Assembly (NCBI GenBank): GCA_018343915.1
Contig: JABRWF010000008.1
Coordinates: 310,001 to 374,000, forward strand
Direction: 5' to 3'
DNA length: 64,000 nt
DNA from: Agroathelia rolfsii
Lineage: Eukaryota; Basidiomycota; Agaricomycetes; Amylocorticiales; Amylocorticiaceae
This document shows positions 1 through 12,509 of the stretch, piece by piece. A model generated the notes under the pieces. It was not told the DNA's origin, made no database searches, and worked only from the letters and a program-made list of their open reading frames with translations. Each line of letters opens with the position of its first letter. Within the stretch, counting starts at the first letter, position 1. The position numbers and the translations under genes are program-made.

Positions 1-71
1 GAACACAAACCAATTTGCATATACATGCATTAACAGCTCTCCACGAGCTCAAATTCCCGCATGCCCCTGGT

Positions 72-1274
72 CTACCGCGATACCTTGGATTCTCGGGTGT
101 GTGAGCCAATACCTGCTCGATGAGCGCCTTGGTTAAGAGCCAATGGCTCCAATAATGCATTGCGCTCATGGTCATCGGATGGCAGACCAAGAACTTCTCC
201 CGGTTTCCAGCCCTGCTTCATCAGTAACTGGTGGCCAACATTGGTGGTAGGAAGGGCCTCTGGTAAAGCACTAGATGTGACCTGGGGCGGTGCTTCCCAG
301 GGCTGGGCTGGCCCTTGCAAGTATCCTTGTTCGACAGAGGGTGTAGAGACAGGTGCCAGTGTACGATTTGTGCCTGGTGCATCCATCAGAGACGCGCCCA
401 TCGCACGCCGTCGAGCGGCTCGATCAACGTAAGTAGCTCCAGCGGCGGCAGCGGTGGCAGAGCCATTAGATCTCTGTGAGTTTAGAAGCGAGCGTTTCAG
501 AGATGCCATGGTCTTTCGAGGATCTTCTCGTGGAGCGGTCGTCAGACCAAAAGAGGGTGTTGAGTTATGCTTGCGGGACTTGGAAGCATCATTGAACACA
601 GGTATTTCCTCTTGAGGAGATTGAACAGTGCACTTGGTGCAAGGAACGCCATCGTGAACATGAACAAGAAAGGTAGTAGAACCGATTTCGAGCGTGTCAC
701 CATGTACTAGGGCTCGAGGTAATCCAGCTTCCTTGGGTCTGGACAAGCGCCAGTTCTCCTTGTCGCGGCGTAGAAAAGTCCCATGTTTAGAGCCACGATC
801 TACTATAGACCACTTTGACCGTGTTTCGTCCCAGAAGATTGAAGCATGAAGTTTCGAAACAGCTAGCTCCGGAAGACGAACGCGGGGAGTCTCGCCGGGT
901 GCGCGATCACGCCCAAACTGTAGCTCGTGGGATTGATCACTGAAAGAAAGTGGAGGGGCTACCACACGTCGCGTTGATGGTAAGATTGAGGAAGTCACGA
1001 CGAGCAAGCGCAATATTGTCGGTGGTCGAGCGATACTAGTAGCATTATCAGGAGGGCATCCCATCTGATGCCACTCGGATGGACCTTGTTGCCCGAATGC
1101 TTCTTGTGGAGGCCATTGCGAGTAAGTTGGGTTTATAATGTCTTCGCCTGGCCACTCTACCTCTGGGTCATAGTCATCATACTGTTCGGTGACACCAATA
1201 GGCTGCTTGGCATCGTTGGAATCAATGATTTCTCCCGGCTCCATGGTACACTGGCGATAGATTATTTGCGGCAC
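72..1274 (-). CDS. FHA and G-patch domain protein (AGGF1-like)
   Basis: A single open frame of 400 codons. Residues about 115-205 look like an FHA phosphopeptide-binding domain: a GRDR turn, then SKLHASIFW and DRGSKHGTFL, matching the G-R, S-x-x-H and GS-x-HGT landmarks. Residues about 345-395 form a G-patch (GHQLLMKQGWKPGEVLG, then a terminal AGIG). FHA plus G-patch is the architecture of AGGF1-type proteins, which are linked to RNA processing and chromatin; the function here is inferred. An internal Met 10 codons downstream (MEPGEI, about position 1244) is an equally good start. On this strand a GTAAGT near 1382 and a CAG near 1256 could bound a 5'-UTR intron, although the phase does not fit a coding join. 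The gene is divergent from the ATG17 gene. Confidence 0.82.
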   Translation of the reverse strand: MPQIIYRQCTMEPGEIIDSNDAKQPIGVTEQYDDYDPEVEWPGEDIINPTYSQWPPQEAFGQQGPSEWHQMGCPPDNATSIARPPTILRLLVVTSSILPSTRRVVAPPLSFSDQSHELQFGRDRAPGETPRVRLPELAVSKLHASIFWDETRSKWSIVDRGSKHGTFLRRDKENWRLSRPKEAGLPRALVHGDTLEIGSTTFLVHVHDGVPCTKCTVQSPQEEIPVFNDASKSRKHNSTPSFGLTTAPREDPRKTMASLKRSLLNSQRSNGSATAAAAGATYVDRAARRRAMGASLMDAPGTNRTLAPVSTPSVEQGYLQGPAQPWEAPPQVTSSALPEALPTTNVGHQLLMKQGWKPGEVLGLPSDDHERNALLEPLALNQGAHRAGIGSHTRESKVSR

Positions 1275-1571
1275 TTGGTTGTTTTTAAATATGAGGCCAT
1301 TGGTATTCAGCAGTGATAATCGATATGCCAGATAAATTGGAGAAAAATATCTGAGAGGGGACCATTGGCGTAAATCACTTACAAATGTCGTTGGTTCTTG
1401 TAGAAGTGGTGTTTATAGAAGCCGGAGGTCCGCTTGAGACAGAAAACCGATCATTACCCCGACTCCCATGTTCAAGCGTCCGCTTATGCCATGATACATT
1501 GATTACTTGCCTGGAATTGGACACCTGACACCTAACACACATTGCAATCATTTTGTTCATGCTCCAGGAAG
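1275..1571. promoter_or_regulatory. Divergent intergenic promoter region
   Basis: About 300 bp separates the FHA/G-patch start (-) from the ATG17 start (+), so both 5' regions must lie here. No clear TATA box is visible. The antisense frame at 1375-1560 is probably 5' leader rather than coding sequence. Confidence 0.45.
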
Positions 1572-3401
1572 ATGACGACTACGGGCACTTCATATTTGGT
1601 TTCCTTAGTCTTGCAATCTAAGAAAGCGCTACAACACGGCGAGCAACTATGTCAACGAGCCAACGATCTCACAAATAAATCTGCTGCAATTGCTGTGGAT
1701 CTTCAAGCTGTGGATGCCAAGGTCAAGTGGATGACGGATGCTATTCAGGAGCAACTCATGGTGTGTGCACTCATGTCTGAAGCAGAGTGAGGTGTTAATT
1801 GTTGATGCTTGAAGCATAGCTCGCTACAGGTTTCATGAAGAAGATCGAACAGAAGAAGGCACAGCTGTTGAGTAGCATCCAGGTATGATTCATATTCTGG
1901 TCATGTGTGCTACTACGTCTACTTTATATCTCTTATGTGTCAAACAGGAATGGGACCGAGAAAGAACACGGAGAACTGAGGCGTTGGACACTATACTTGA
2001 ATCATTGGGCTCACAGACGGTCCCTGAGGACTTCTATCAGACGTCTCCCACGTCTTCCATCTTTGGAGTTGATAAAGGAGATCCCTTTGAGCCCAATAGA
2101 AGTCCTACCGCCACTCTGCGAGGCAATCATACGGGTGGAATACCAGACAAAAATAGGATGAGATGGAAGACCTTGCGAGACTTTGTAGATGAAAGGGCAA
2201 TTGAACAAGTTCTCGACACCATTGAGTCGGATCGTAACAATCTTGAAGTACGTGATTGAGCACATCCATTTTCTAGCATCTTATAAACTCGGTCTTGCAG
2301 CACACACTCGGCAGAGCCGACACTTTCTCGGATACCCTGTCTGTCAGCATTCAAACCATTCAGAAGACCCTGCCAGAACTCGGTCCACCACCGTCTATAG
2401 GGCTGCTTATAAGCACACAAGAACAGGCCTCTCTTGAAATGGCCCAGCATCTGGAAAGTTTAACGGCGCACTATGATCAGATGGCAAATGCGCTCAAGGA
2501 AGTACAAGCAGGAGAAACATATGAAGAGGAAGATATTGCGAGTAAGTTTAGATGCAGACGTATCCACGGATACGCGCTTATGCCTATTAGACATGAATCG
2601 CGACGTTGAGGAGCTCCCTGCCATCATCGGTGAGCTCGAAACTGCTATAGTTTCAATAGAGGCGTCACAGTGAGTTTGTCTATCAATGTTACCTTTCAAT
2701 ATAATTATGTAATCATCAATAGTGAGCGCATGAAATCTGCAAAAGTGACTTCTGAAGCGCAACTCAAAGCTCATGAAACCAGTATGGACGATCTAGACGA
2801 GCTTGGGGAGATCATGGGCGAGATATTAGGTCGTCAAGAAGATATTGAGGTGAGATTCATACGGAACTGATGTGAAATGGCTCTTATATCAGTTTTAGAC
2901 CGACTGTACCTCCCAGCTTCTCAGCATTCAGGCCCATCTGGATACCTTGGGGGACTTACACGGTCGCTATATCTCATACCAGGCTTCGTTCAACGCGCTG
3001 GTCGTCGAAATAGCCCGCAGGCGGATTTACAGGGATAATATCACGCGGTTCGTTCACGAGATGAGAGATCAGCTGGACGCCATGGTCGAGGGTAATGTGC
3101 AAATCGCATGCTAAAGATCCATTCCCTCATATATTTACCCAGAGGAAAATGAGCGACGTGACGGCTTCCGTAAATCTCATGGGGCTCATCTACCTGATGA
3201 TATTTGTTTATTTGTTGATAACCTTCCCACTCGATGGGACATTATGGGAGAGGATGAGCCTTTGCCGGCGATTGAAGAGAACATCCTGATGGAGGTAAGT
3301 GGATTACTGCGCCTTACTCCGATGATCTTGCAGACCTTCCCGTATAGGCCAGAGACCGTCTAGATCAACACGACCTAGGCGATGGTGTTTCAAGTATTTG
3401 A
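1572..3401 (+). CDS. ATG17: Autophagy-related protein 17
   Basis: Nine exons join cleanly: 1572-1760, 1820-1882, 1948-2247, 2301-2541, 2591-2669, 2723-2849, 2899-3091, 3143-3294 and 3348-3401. They give about 465 residues. The product is almost entirely helical and coiled coil, with the APG17 C-terminal signature EENERRDGFRKSHG, then LPDDICLFVDNLPTRWDI. ATG17 is the crescent-shaped scaffold of the Atg1 kinase complex that organises the phagophore assembly site. The chosen start gives MTTTGTSYLVSL; the upstream ATG at 1542 would add ten unconserved residues. The exon 1-2 join uses the AG at 1819, because the stronger-looking CAG at 1830 breaks the frame. Identification rests on the C-terminal block and the length. 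Confidence 0.85.
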
Positions 3402-5970
3402 ACAACTTTCTAATGAATTTGATCGCTCCGACGCCCTTCCTTAGTCATCAATCCATTGGTCATGAATGACTTCACACATGCGAATCGTATTCAATTTGAC
3501 AACGGATGTTGGATATCTGGATGGCGGAAGTTGAAAGGTCCGACGCAATTCCTATAGCTCGTGGCTTCGGAGTATCCCAATCAAAGTGCCTTACACAAGT
3601 ACGCTTGTCACAGCTGATCTCGTTTAACTATAGTCCAGTCGGACGAACAGCTCTTGCGGAGTGTGCATAGCTCACCTTATCTTATCCTTATCGACAGTCG
3701 CTTGTATTCTTGACACCGACACGATCGCACCAGCAAGTTCATAAGTATATGCGAACACACGGGGTGCCCTATGGGCTGACCATTGATTGACAAGCACATC
3801 GCTGTCTGCTCGTAACGCCGAGTCCTTCACATGATTGATTCACGTCACACCTACGTATCACGAACCAGACGGATGATCACAAGAAGATGGCGCTCGTCGA
3901 ACAAGAATTGGGCCGTAGACTCTCGGTTGATGCTTCTGATCGATGTAGCCTCCTATCTAACTTCGCTGCATATACATCATACGCTGCACAGTTGCCGTAT
4001 CTGAACATCGTCATTGCTGATGGATTCTTGAATCATTGCGAGTCGGAGTGCTCACTAGCATCAAGTCGTACTCGTAAGGCTTCTAGGGCTAAGGCTATCG
4101 TCTGACAGCAAGACAATAGCTCTCACATCTATATTATGAAAGCTGAGATCGAACCCCACACCAACTGTTCTTTTGTTCATCTATCATCTTGTTAGGACCG
4201 CCGGTTGTATAAAATTCCGTTATCATGACCTGGAGTTGCTGAACCAAACTAGCCCACGTCAAGACAACCAATCTTAAAATTCGTGAATCGATGTTCTTAT
4301 AAGTGATTAAAATGGCACTACCACAATCGTGTCGCTAGCATGTGCACAGCGCCGATACAGCGCTGATACGTTTTGGTGATGAACATTCATCTGACTTTGA
4401 ATACCTTTGGGGCCGGCGTCAGACATAAGAGTAAGCTATTTGCTTGCACAAAAGCGTGTAACCTACTTCTCATGGGCGCCAAACGTTTGCATAATGTCAT
4501 ACACCAATTGAGTGTTTTGGCTAATACGGACACATGATGTGAATACAGGGATGGCTCTATTCGAGAACGTGACACCCCCGCTGGCTGCCGGTACATTGAA
4601 TGCTACTAGTAGTATTCAAGCTAGGCATCATTGATTATTGGCAGTGAGGCCTGCAGCGAGGCCTCAAAATAATACAAGAGATATATCAATGAATCAAGGA
4701 TGTCGTGCCACTGTGCCAAAGCCACGACACGAGGGCTTTCCTCGTTTTCGCATCAATGGCACTGAGAAGCGACTTCTCATGCATTATCGAACTTCGCATT
4801 CCGCCTCGTGATCATCCAGAAGATCATCTCTGCAGAAGTTCCTCTTCACCAGGGTCAGCCTTGCCTAGTTTGCTCATAAATTGTCTCGGTGATAAACTAA
4901 AACGGCCAGTATCTGTATGATAATATGCCGGTGATGCGGGCCTGGCTTGTCTGCCATGTACCACTAGATTTGGTTCACAACCCGGAAGTGTCGTCCCGTG
5001 TCTCTCTGTCGACCCGACATGTAGATAGCACCGGGGACCTACTCCGGAGAGACGTTGTCCCTTCCCTCTACTACTGCGATTACATCGTTGTGGTCCTTTC
5101 CCTACAGGTATCTCGCTGAACACGCACGTCTGTATATATCATTCAGCTTGACTGATCAGTGCTCGACTTCAGATACTGCCTGCTGGTATTGTTGGCACAA
5201 ACCTGAACTTGAATCAATCGGCAACTCCCGTAGTGCACTGGCAGAGCGATCTTCATTTGCGTGGCAGCCATAGCCGTTGAAAATGTGTAAAGTCGAATGG
5301 TAACACAAAGTTGTCTGTATTCAATGCTGTTTTTTTTAACGGGGTTTCTTAGTTTCGGTGACTTCTACAGAGGATGTGGTGTAAGTTATCATTGGCATGT
5401 TCATCCGAACTCTACTAGTACTGGGGCTCACATATTTTATCAGCATTACATCAAGAGGAAAGCTTCCTTCTCCTAACTGTATGCATGCTGATTAATCGTG
5501 TCGTCAATGTCGATCCAAACAGTTATTACTCTGGTCTGTAATTATTACATTTCCCTACAACATGAACTCATAACATATGATTTTAGGAGAGAAGGAGGAT
5601 TGTGGAAATGCTTACTGCAAGAATAGTTCGACGCACTGCCATTCGCGACAAGACAACTGTAACTGTCCAAAGGCTAGTTTTACCCCCGTAATTTTACGCT
5701 CTATCCTCAGCCATCTCGTTAGATCGAGGAAGACAAGAAAAGGGTGGTGAACCGATTTCTTTGGAAGTGTGACATCTGTAAGGAGGATGACTTCCAAAGA
5801 CGATATGGGTGAAAGCCATTCAAATGACGTGTAAAAATAATGTCTACGGTGCATCGAAATAGTCGCTTAGTAGTATAAATAAGTCGGACATCCCTCAATC
5901 AAAAGAAATGTGTAATATAAATGAACACTAGTCAATTTGTTTGAAAATTTTAATAAAAAACTCTGCTAAA
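3402..5970. other. Gene-poor intergenic stretch
   Basis: About 2.5 kb with no frame that looks conserved. The best small frame is 3887-4105 (+), 72 codons with no recognised motif. Other frames of 60-99 codons (4387-4596, 4705-4920, 4824-5123, 5612-5854) lack splice-joined extensions or family signatures. No transposase or tRNA was recognised. It lies between two convergent 3' ends, ATG17 and XLF. Confidence 0.5.
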
Positions 5971-7579
5971 TTAGAATCTCTTGGGGGCACGCTTGAGCGG
6001 TTGCCTCACACCACTGGACCTAATAGGACCGGTTCCGTTTTTCATGTACTTGGCGGACCTTTTTCTCCCTTCCTCAGTATCATCATCCGAAGACAAAGAC
6101 CTTGTCTTCTTTTTAGGGGGTTGCCGAGGTGCCTGCTCCAATTGGGAATCCGAGTCCGAACTGGATAACTTGCTTAGTTCTTTTTGTTCTGGATGTTTCC
6201 TTGGTGGGTCGAATGATTTCATGCTTGCGGAATTATCCAATAATGGCACCCGCCTTTCGGCCTCGTGGCTTTCCAGATGCTTTCGAAGTGGAGAAGAGTC
6301 ACGTCTGGACTTTGTATCAGTAGTGGGTGCCGGGAGTTCGTCTTCTGATTCAGTGGCAGAATCGATGTCCATGACATCAGCTTTCTTTGATTTATGAGAT
6401 ATCAGATATCCGTCTTTAGAATCGTCCTACAAGGTCCTGTCAGCAAGCAAATGAAATACATGAGGCATATTCTTCTTACGGGACTCTCCAAGTTTTCGCG
6501 ATGATAAGCAGGAGATGAAAGTTCTTTTTGACTTGGTCCTCCTTGAAGAGTATTAGATTCAAGCTCCAAATTTGGGTGGACTACTTCAAGAAGAACCTCG
6601 GCTAGAGCAGAGTGACAATAAGCTCCAGACCTTTAGTCAAATGATGGACAACGTACGAAGACTTTGAGTAAAGTTGGCAGATGCAGTCATGCGTTGTAAC
6701 GCTGTTGCCATCCGTGGCTTTGATAAGGCGTTTTTTATATGAGTATCGGTACTTCTTCGGGCGCTTCCTGCAGCTCTATCAATAATCTAGGGCGAAGTAA
6801 AATCTTGTTGCGCAGTAATATATTTTAAAACGGATACATACTCTTTCAAGCCCCGATCTAGAAAGGTCTGTAATGTTCTCTGGCGTTGTAAATGCGAGAT
6901 GACCAAGACTAATAAGGGGCAACACCAGATGTTTGGAAACAATAGCTGCAGATTGTTTGTATCCGATGAAACAAGTTTCCCAACACCATTTGAACGAGCC
7001 GTAGTCCAAGCTGAAAGATATGTCCTGAGCAACAGTTAATCAATAGACGCATTGGTCGGCAAATATTTATCATACAGAAGATACGGACGAAGAAACTTCT
7101 AGCATTGCTTGATCAATCCCTCCTGTAGTATGTGCACGAGAGATGAGGGAAAGGAAGTTCATGTACGAAGGGGAATTATCTCCATTCTCTTCCGAGACAG
7201 ACAATAAGGTAGGATTGCATCTCCTCCAACGGCGAGAAAACTGTGTGACAGAGATTGCTTCGCGTATAAGTTGTCAGATGTAGTCGTGAAGTATATAGCA
7301 TCATCAGGTCGACTACCTTCGGTCCATACTGAGATGGTATCTGTAATCAACACGGAGCAGACTTCACCTCTGGCAGAAGAATTATGATGAAATTTCTAAA
7401 AGAAGGATATTAAACAAGCAGTAAGCATTTCTACCCTCAAAAGCATGAATTTAGTAGGAGCTGCACACAAAGAGATATGCTTTAGAATCTGCCGTTGCCA
7501 CAGTCCATTCTTTTGATAGAAACACACTTAGTTGATCCTGTCGAAAGATTTGTGCATTTAACGCATGATTGGGAAGGTT
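5971..7579 (-). CDS. XLF/Nej1-type non-homologous end-joining factor
   Basis: A spliced minus-strand gene. The first recognised exon (from about 7579) reads QLSVFLSKEWTVATADSK. A later exon gives VCSVLITDTISVWTE and, after an intron of about 58 bp, FSRRWRRCNP. These are the head-domain landmarks of XLF (KEW, LITD-x-x-x-VW-x-E, RRW-x-x-CNP). The last exon (about 5971-6426) is an acidic, Ser/Lys-rich disordered tail ending GVRQPLKRAPKRF, which resembles the conserved basic XLF C-terminus that binds Ku. XLF bridges XRCC4/Lif1-ligase IV at double-strand breaks. The extreme N-terminus and start codon are not resolved; a small upstream exon within 7482-7772 is likely. Middle exons between 6480 and 7030 are only approximate. 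Confidence 0.75.
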
Positions 7580-8115
7580 CTAGTAAAGTGGTTGAAATAT
7601 GAACCTCCGAGAGGGTATCAGTTGTCTGTGCTAGTGACGGCATTTGTGCTAGAAGCCTTGCGAAATCACTAGAATTGAGGACCAGCCCCTGGATCAACGT
7701 ATAATAGTAAGTCAAGATAGCCCGACTCGGACAGTGTATTCCAGGCTCTGTGTTTTGGCCAAAAGAAAACAAATTCTTTCAGATTTTTAGTCGTAAATTA
7801 TTCGATTTTGCACACCAAGAGGATCAAAGCAGCCTACAAATAGAGATATTAAGAGAGGCTGTTGCCAGTTGACCTAGTGCCTTGCGTTGCGTTGCAAGGG
7901 TGTTTGGGTTGAAACACCCAAGGTTGCTCACATAAAACCCAGGTTAACCTAGGATCTTCGATTGTGATGCATGATGGAGACCACCATCATTTCAATTGGG
8001 GTTAGCACCTCACTGAACTCATTTCTGATGTTATGCACGGCTCATAGAATTTACGCTTAGAGGCTTACTACAATTACATGCATTTTCAAACCCATCTTAA
8101 TCAAGAACGACCACG
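7580..8115. other. Divergent intergenic region, XLF / LysM protein
   Basis: Probably holds the missing first exon of XLF, its promoter and the 5' region of the LysM gene. The region 7870-7960 is marked by short repeats of GTTGC, ACCCA and AGGTT. Nothing else is recognised. Confidence 0.35.
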
Positions 8116-9248
8116 ATGCCTCATACATCAAACACCCACTTACAACGCCCAGTATCATCATCTACCACGCTGCTATGCCTCGCTTGTTCATCATGTCTTC
8201 CTCCACGCCCTCGAACTGGAAGGGATGCTTCCATCTTCTTGACGCCTTGTTGCACTCGCCCAATTTGCCCTGCGTGTATAAACTCCAATCCCCGCCTCAC
8301 GCGGTATAATCCTTGTCTATCCTGCCTAGCTGGTGTAGATGCAATCAGTTCATCCAGCAGGTCAATCATACACCAGAATCCGAATGTAGATGGTAGCTTG
8401 AGAGACGAAGATGCTTTTAGAATCGGGGACGACGAAGATGAGAGCGATGGGACCTCAGATGGTGACCACGACACAGGATCCTTAGGCTCTATGGAACACA
8501 AACATGATCCGTCAGAGTCACCCTCAGGCAATACACATGAGGAATCTATAACTATCAACTCGAGTGTACATGAGGGTGCAATAGTTTCGCCCGGGATGGA
8601 ATTATCATCAGAAGCCGCTCCTCCAGATCTCGATAACATGAAAACTCCTTTCAAATATTATATACGGCGTGGTGATACATTGAACGGCATTGCCTTGCGA
8701 TTCAATGTCGATGTAAGTATTTTTTTCAATAATCTATCTAATGAAAGCTGAAATTTGTCAAGGCTCGATATTTATGTAAACTCAACAATCTCCCCCCTAG
8801 TACACTTACAACGACCCCTCATCTTCTACATACCCGCGTAACCATTGATCTTCCTCCTGAAATAAATCAAGTTGCCAATGGTTCGTCCTATATTTCACCA
8901 GAGAACCTCGATCGGGAGGCTCGTCTGACACGAGAGCGCGCCGCTAAACGCTTGCAAACCTTCACCAAGGAAACTGATTGGCGAGTGGCGCAAGCCTATA
9001 TCGCACTATCAGAAGGAGAGACGGCTGAAACCGAAGACTTGCTCAAAGGAAAGGAAGGCACTGCTCCAGTCAACACCAGTTTAGAAGGTCGAGCCATTGA
9101 CCGATACCTGGATGATGATGAATGGGAAAGGCAAGAACAGGTAGCGGGCAGAAAAGTAGACCTCAAACCTTTTCCATTTTCCTCGCCCAGAAATATAAAG
9201 GAAGAGGGTGACGTTATCGGCACAGACCGCCGATGGTGGCGTTGGTGA
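8116..9248 (+). CDS. Cys-rich/LysM domain protein
   Basis: Two exons, 8116-8712 and 8763-9248, separated by a 50-bp intron, encode about 360 residues. Residues about 20-75 carry spaced cysteines (CLAC-x-x-C, PCC, CPAC, CLSC) suggesting a small zinc-binding module. An acidic Ser/Asp-rich linker follows. A LysM motif sits at about residue 182 onwards (YYIRRGDTLNGIALRFNVD, then ARYLCKLNNLPPSTL across the intron). There is no signal peptide, so this is an intracellular LysM protein like LYSMD-family proteins, not a secreted chitin-binding effector. The C-terminal part is charged and helical, ending TDRRWWRW. Its exact role is unknown. Confidence 0.8.
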
Positions 9249-10148
9249 GCGCCGTACTGATGTATACTATATTCTGGATCAAATTTATTACGCAACATCT
9301 GTAATGTATGTTACTATTAAGAGTTGTTCTTGTTCTACGTCCAATCATGCGTCAGCCTGAGATTCCAATGTGCCCTCGTTGATCTGACCTTTCGGGCGTT
9401 ATGGTATCCTAACGAAAAACAATTGCTAATACAAATAGGGCATGCCTTTCTCTGTTGGGTGGAAACATCACAACTAGTAGAACAAGTTCATTAGGCAAGC
9501 TATTGTTTCTACGAATCACCAGGGCCTCTTCACATAGATACGAATGGGTCTACTCCACGGTCAGTCAGATACATGTATAGTCATGTGTCTACAACATATA
9601 ATTGTCTCGGATCAACCAAGAGCAACATCACCTTCATTCATTAATCAATCTAACCATACTTGGCGTGATAGCGCTCGGCGGCCGTGGATTGTGGGGGTAG
9701 GCGCCAATCATCCTCGCGAAATCCATGGCTCACGCACTCGTAATAGTTGAACGTTCTGGTACGATCAAGAACGATCGTCCCACTCAGATATGATCAACGA
9801 TTGCATTATAATCGATATCGTTACGTATTTCAGGGCTGATAAAAGCCCACTCGTGCCCCTTTCTACAGGGTTTCTGACTGAACGAAGTGCAATATATGGT
9901 TCATACTAGTATAATAAATATGATACCTTACCAGCAATGATCACTGACCAAGCAAACAAAATAATGTATGTGCTGATAAGAAAGAGAGGAAAGCAAAAGA
10001 CTTCATTACTGATTTTCTCTGTGACGGTACCAAGAAAAAGAGAAAGAAAAAAACAAGCATAGAAAGAGGGAATTCACAGCCACTTTACGTGCATGTTATA
10101 GGATAGCTCGAACCTTACATTTCCTCGTTAGCAAGAATAGTAAACAAT
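9249..10148. other. Intergenic, convergent 3' ends
   Basis: About 900 bp between the LysM gene (+) and the Ca2+/H+ exchanger (-). It contains an A-rich tract around 10,020-10,060. The only frame (9544-9750, 68 codons) has no recognisable motif. Probably 3' UTRs and spacer. Confidence 0.45.
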
Positions 10149-12509
10149 TTATTGATCATATCGCTCACCAGGATAGAACCAGAAAGTCACAGCACAAATG
10201 ACATATAGGCACATAAGAATCATACCCTCAAGCCAATTCGATTTACCATCTTGAGTTACGTAGTTGACAGTAAGGACTGAAACAGATTGAGCTATTTCTG
10301 AACAAATTAATGATTGAAAAAAAAATCCTACCAGCCAAGAATAATATAATCGACTCTAGAGGATCAAAGAGGAGATCGAGTGGTTTACCTAGGATCCAAC
10401 CCAGCGTTACGATGAACCTAAAGCGGAAATAATAATCAGCGCTGCAGCTTGACATTCCAGACAGATAGTTACGAACGGAATAACGAAGAGCGCGATTTGC
10501 TAAGACAATTCCTTCAGCATGAATCTATGGCACAGAACATATTGGCTTACAATGCTAGAGCCGACGGCAACACCGATACTCAATGTTAGTTTATCTTTGA
10601 CCGAGACGGTGACGGCAGTGACATGTTCTATTAAACAGACAGAAAACGTGTGAATACTGCACGTTACCCGTAAAATTAAATACTTACCAGCAGCATTGCC
10701 CACAATAGGTAATAAAATAATACCAACAAACTCCTGACTAATATGACCGCTGGATGTTAGGCCATTAATGGAATCCACCAAGAATTCAGCAGTGACCGCA
10801 ACAAGCTAAGATAACTATTTTTAGTGAAGAACCAAGAACGCATACGAAAGGGCGCCTACAACTGTAACAGTGACCAGCAATACGATAGCGACCATTAGGG
10901 ACATATTAGGTTGTTCTATGTCATCTTCATTTTTTGATACCCCCGCTTCAGGGTCAATGTTGTCATCTGCATTTCCATTCGTATTGGAGTCATGACGAGA
11001 CTTCAAATGCAACCTCTTGCGAATATGCAACTTGGGACGATCATTCGCAGCGTATTTCTTGGTCTCTTGACGGTCCGTGTTACCCTCGCCATCATCATAG
11101 AGATTTTTGTGAGAAAATAGCTGGAAGACAAGATACGATCCGTAGACTTTGTAAAACGAATAGAATAAATTCTTCCATTACTATGGACTCCGGATTTAGA
11201 GGCAAGCACTTACTGAAAAGGAGTACAATGGCAACACCGTGACTAACACGCAGGATGTCCGTATTTTCCACGGAATCTGAGATACTCGAGTCGGCGGCGA
11301 AATGAAAGGCCGCGGGAATGAGAACAGCGATGACACTGATGGTGAGCAATGATGAGTTGATCTGGGTGCTACCTAAGAGCAAATGACTTGTAAGCATGAT
11401 ATATCCTCGATGATAAGAAAAAAACTAGATTCTCACTTAGGCCAAACCCTTGTTCTGAGAAACGCATGCCTCCAGCGAAGAAACACATGCCCAAAACGAG
11501 AACTTGAAGTGTACAAAAATGGCAATCATCAGCAATAGCATAGCATCAGGCTGATTGAAAGGTGACTCACGCAAGTTACTGAGAATCGAACCGACCACTG
11601 TAAACGATGTTCAATCACTTTCATGAAGGATTTTTTGATAATGATCGGACGTACGAGATGACTGGACAATACGAAGTTCGCATTTCACAAGAGCAATAAT
11701 CTGACATTTGATGTCAACAACAGTATATTTGATGTGGGCGCAAGAGGCTTACCGCCACAATCAATTCTACGCTGATTCATCAGATAACATCAAGATTAGA
11801 AGAAAAATCAGACGAAGGTAGATAAACGCGTGACACGTACGCATTTCCCTAAGTATGTCAAGTTAATAAAAAGATTGAGCGAGCCCTTGAATAAAAACAG
11901 ACATACGAGGGTAGCATTGAGTAGGCCGGCCAACGTTTGACCAACTCTTATAGAGAGATCGTCTGTGGCGAATGCAAGAAGCTGCGCATATGAGGGTTAA
12001 TGAACAGTGTCTGGGGCGGTCGCAAAAGCTATTCTATACCTTTGCAAGGGGTATAATCGCCAAGAATGCAACTGTTGTTAAAATCAATTTAGATGCTACG
12101 AATAAGGATGAGAAAATCCATTTCACGGACAAACAAAAATGAGGGTATCAGAAAGTTTGGCAAAGTGAAAAGCCCACTGGACAGACAAGGAATCGATTAG
12201 TTCTATCAAGAGTCCAGAAATTGATGCTGAAAGACTTGCAGAAATCGGTATGCATAGGAGAAGGATATTCAGCCCTGTAACAAATAGTCAGACTATTTTT
12301 ATCACACAATCTCGAATTTATGACACACATGATGCTGTAAGAATAGAATAAAGACTCTTCCAGAGTTTTGGAGGGGGTGCAAGCTCCTTAGAAGGCTCCA
12401 GATGTGAGCTGATGCGCCGCAAAACGCTATCGCCCGTGGGCTGTCTAGTGCCACGTCGTCTGGTCTGTTGTGAATCTTGCCTCTCGGGCTCTGACAACGT
12501 TACATTCAT
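10149..12509 (-). CDS. Vacuolar Ca2+/H+ exchanger (CAX family, VCX1-like)
   Basis: A many-exon minus-strand gene with strongly hydrophobic segments. Both CAX signatures are visible after splicing: the first repeat LAGLLNATLGNAVELIVAI (about 11,950-11,650) and the second repeat LPIVGNAAEHVTAVTVSVKD (about 10,700-10,580). The acidic residues of the two GNA-x-E motifs form the cation path. Between them lies a hydrophilic His/Lys/Asp-rich loop (LHIRKRLHLKSRHDSN, about 10,990), as in fungal VCX1 proteins. The C-terminus ends with a membrane helix and FWFYPGERYDQ. The first exon begins MNVTLSEPERQDSQQ; the frame stays open some way upstream, so the true start may be earlier. The predicted role is proton-driven Ca2+ loading of the vacuole. 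Several exon borders are approximate. Confidence 0.85.

Noticed and set aside
3887..4105. 72-codon frame MALVEQELGRRLSVDASD
   Set aside because: No recognisable domain, no neighbouring exon that extends it, and length within chance expectation for a 2.5 kb gap.
4140..4160. Possible tRNA B-box (GGTTCGATCTC on the minus strand)
   Set aside because: The flanking bases cannot form a T-stem, and no A-box or acceptor stem is present at the right distance.
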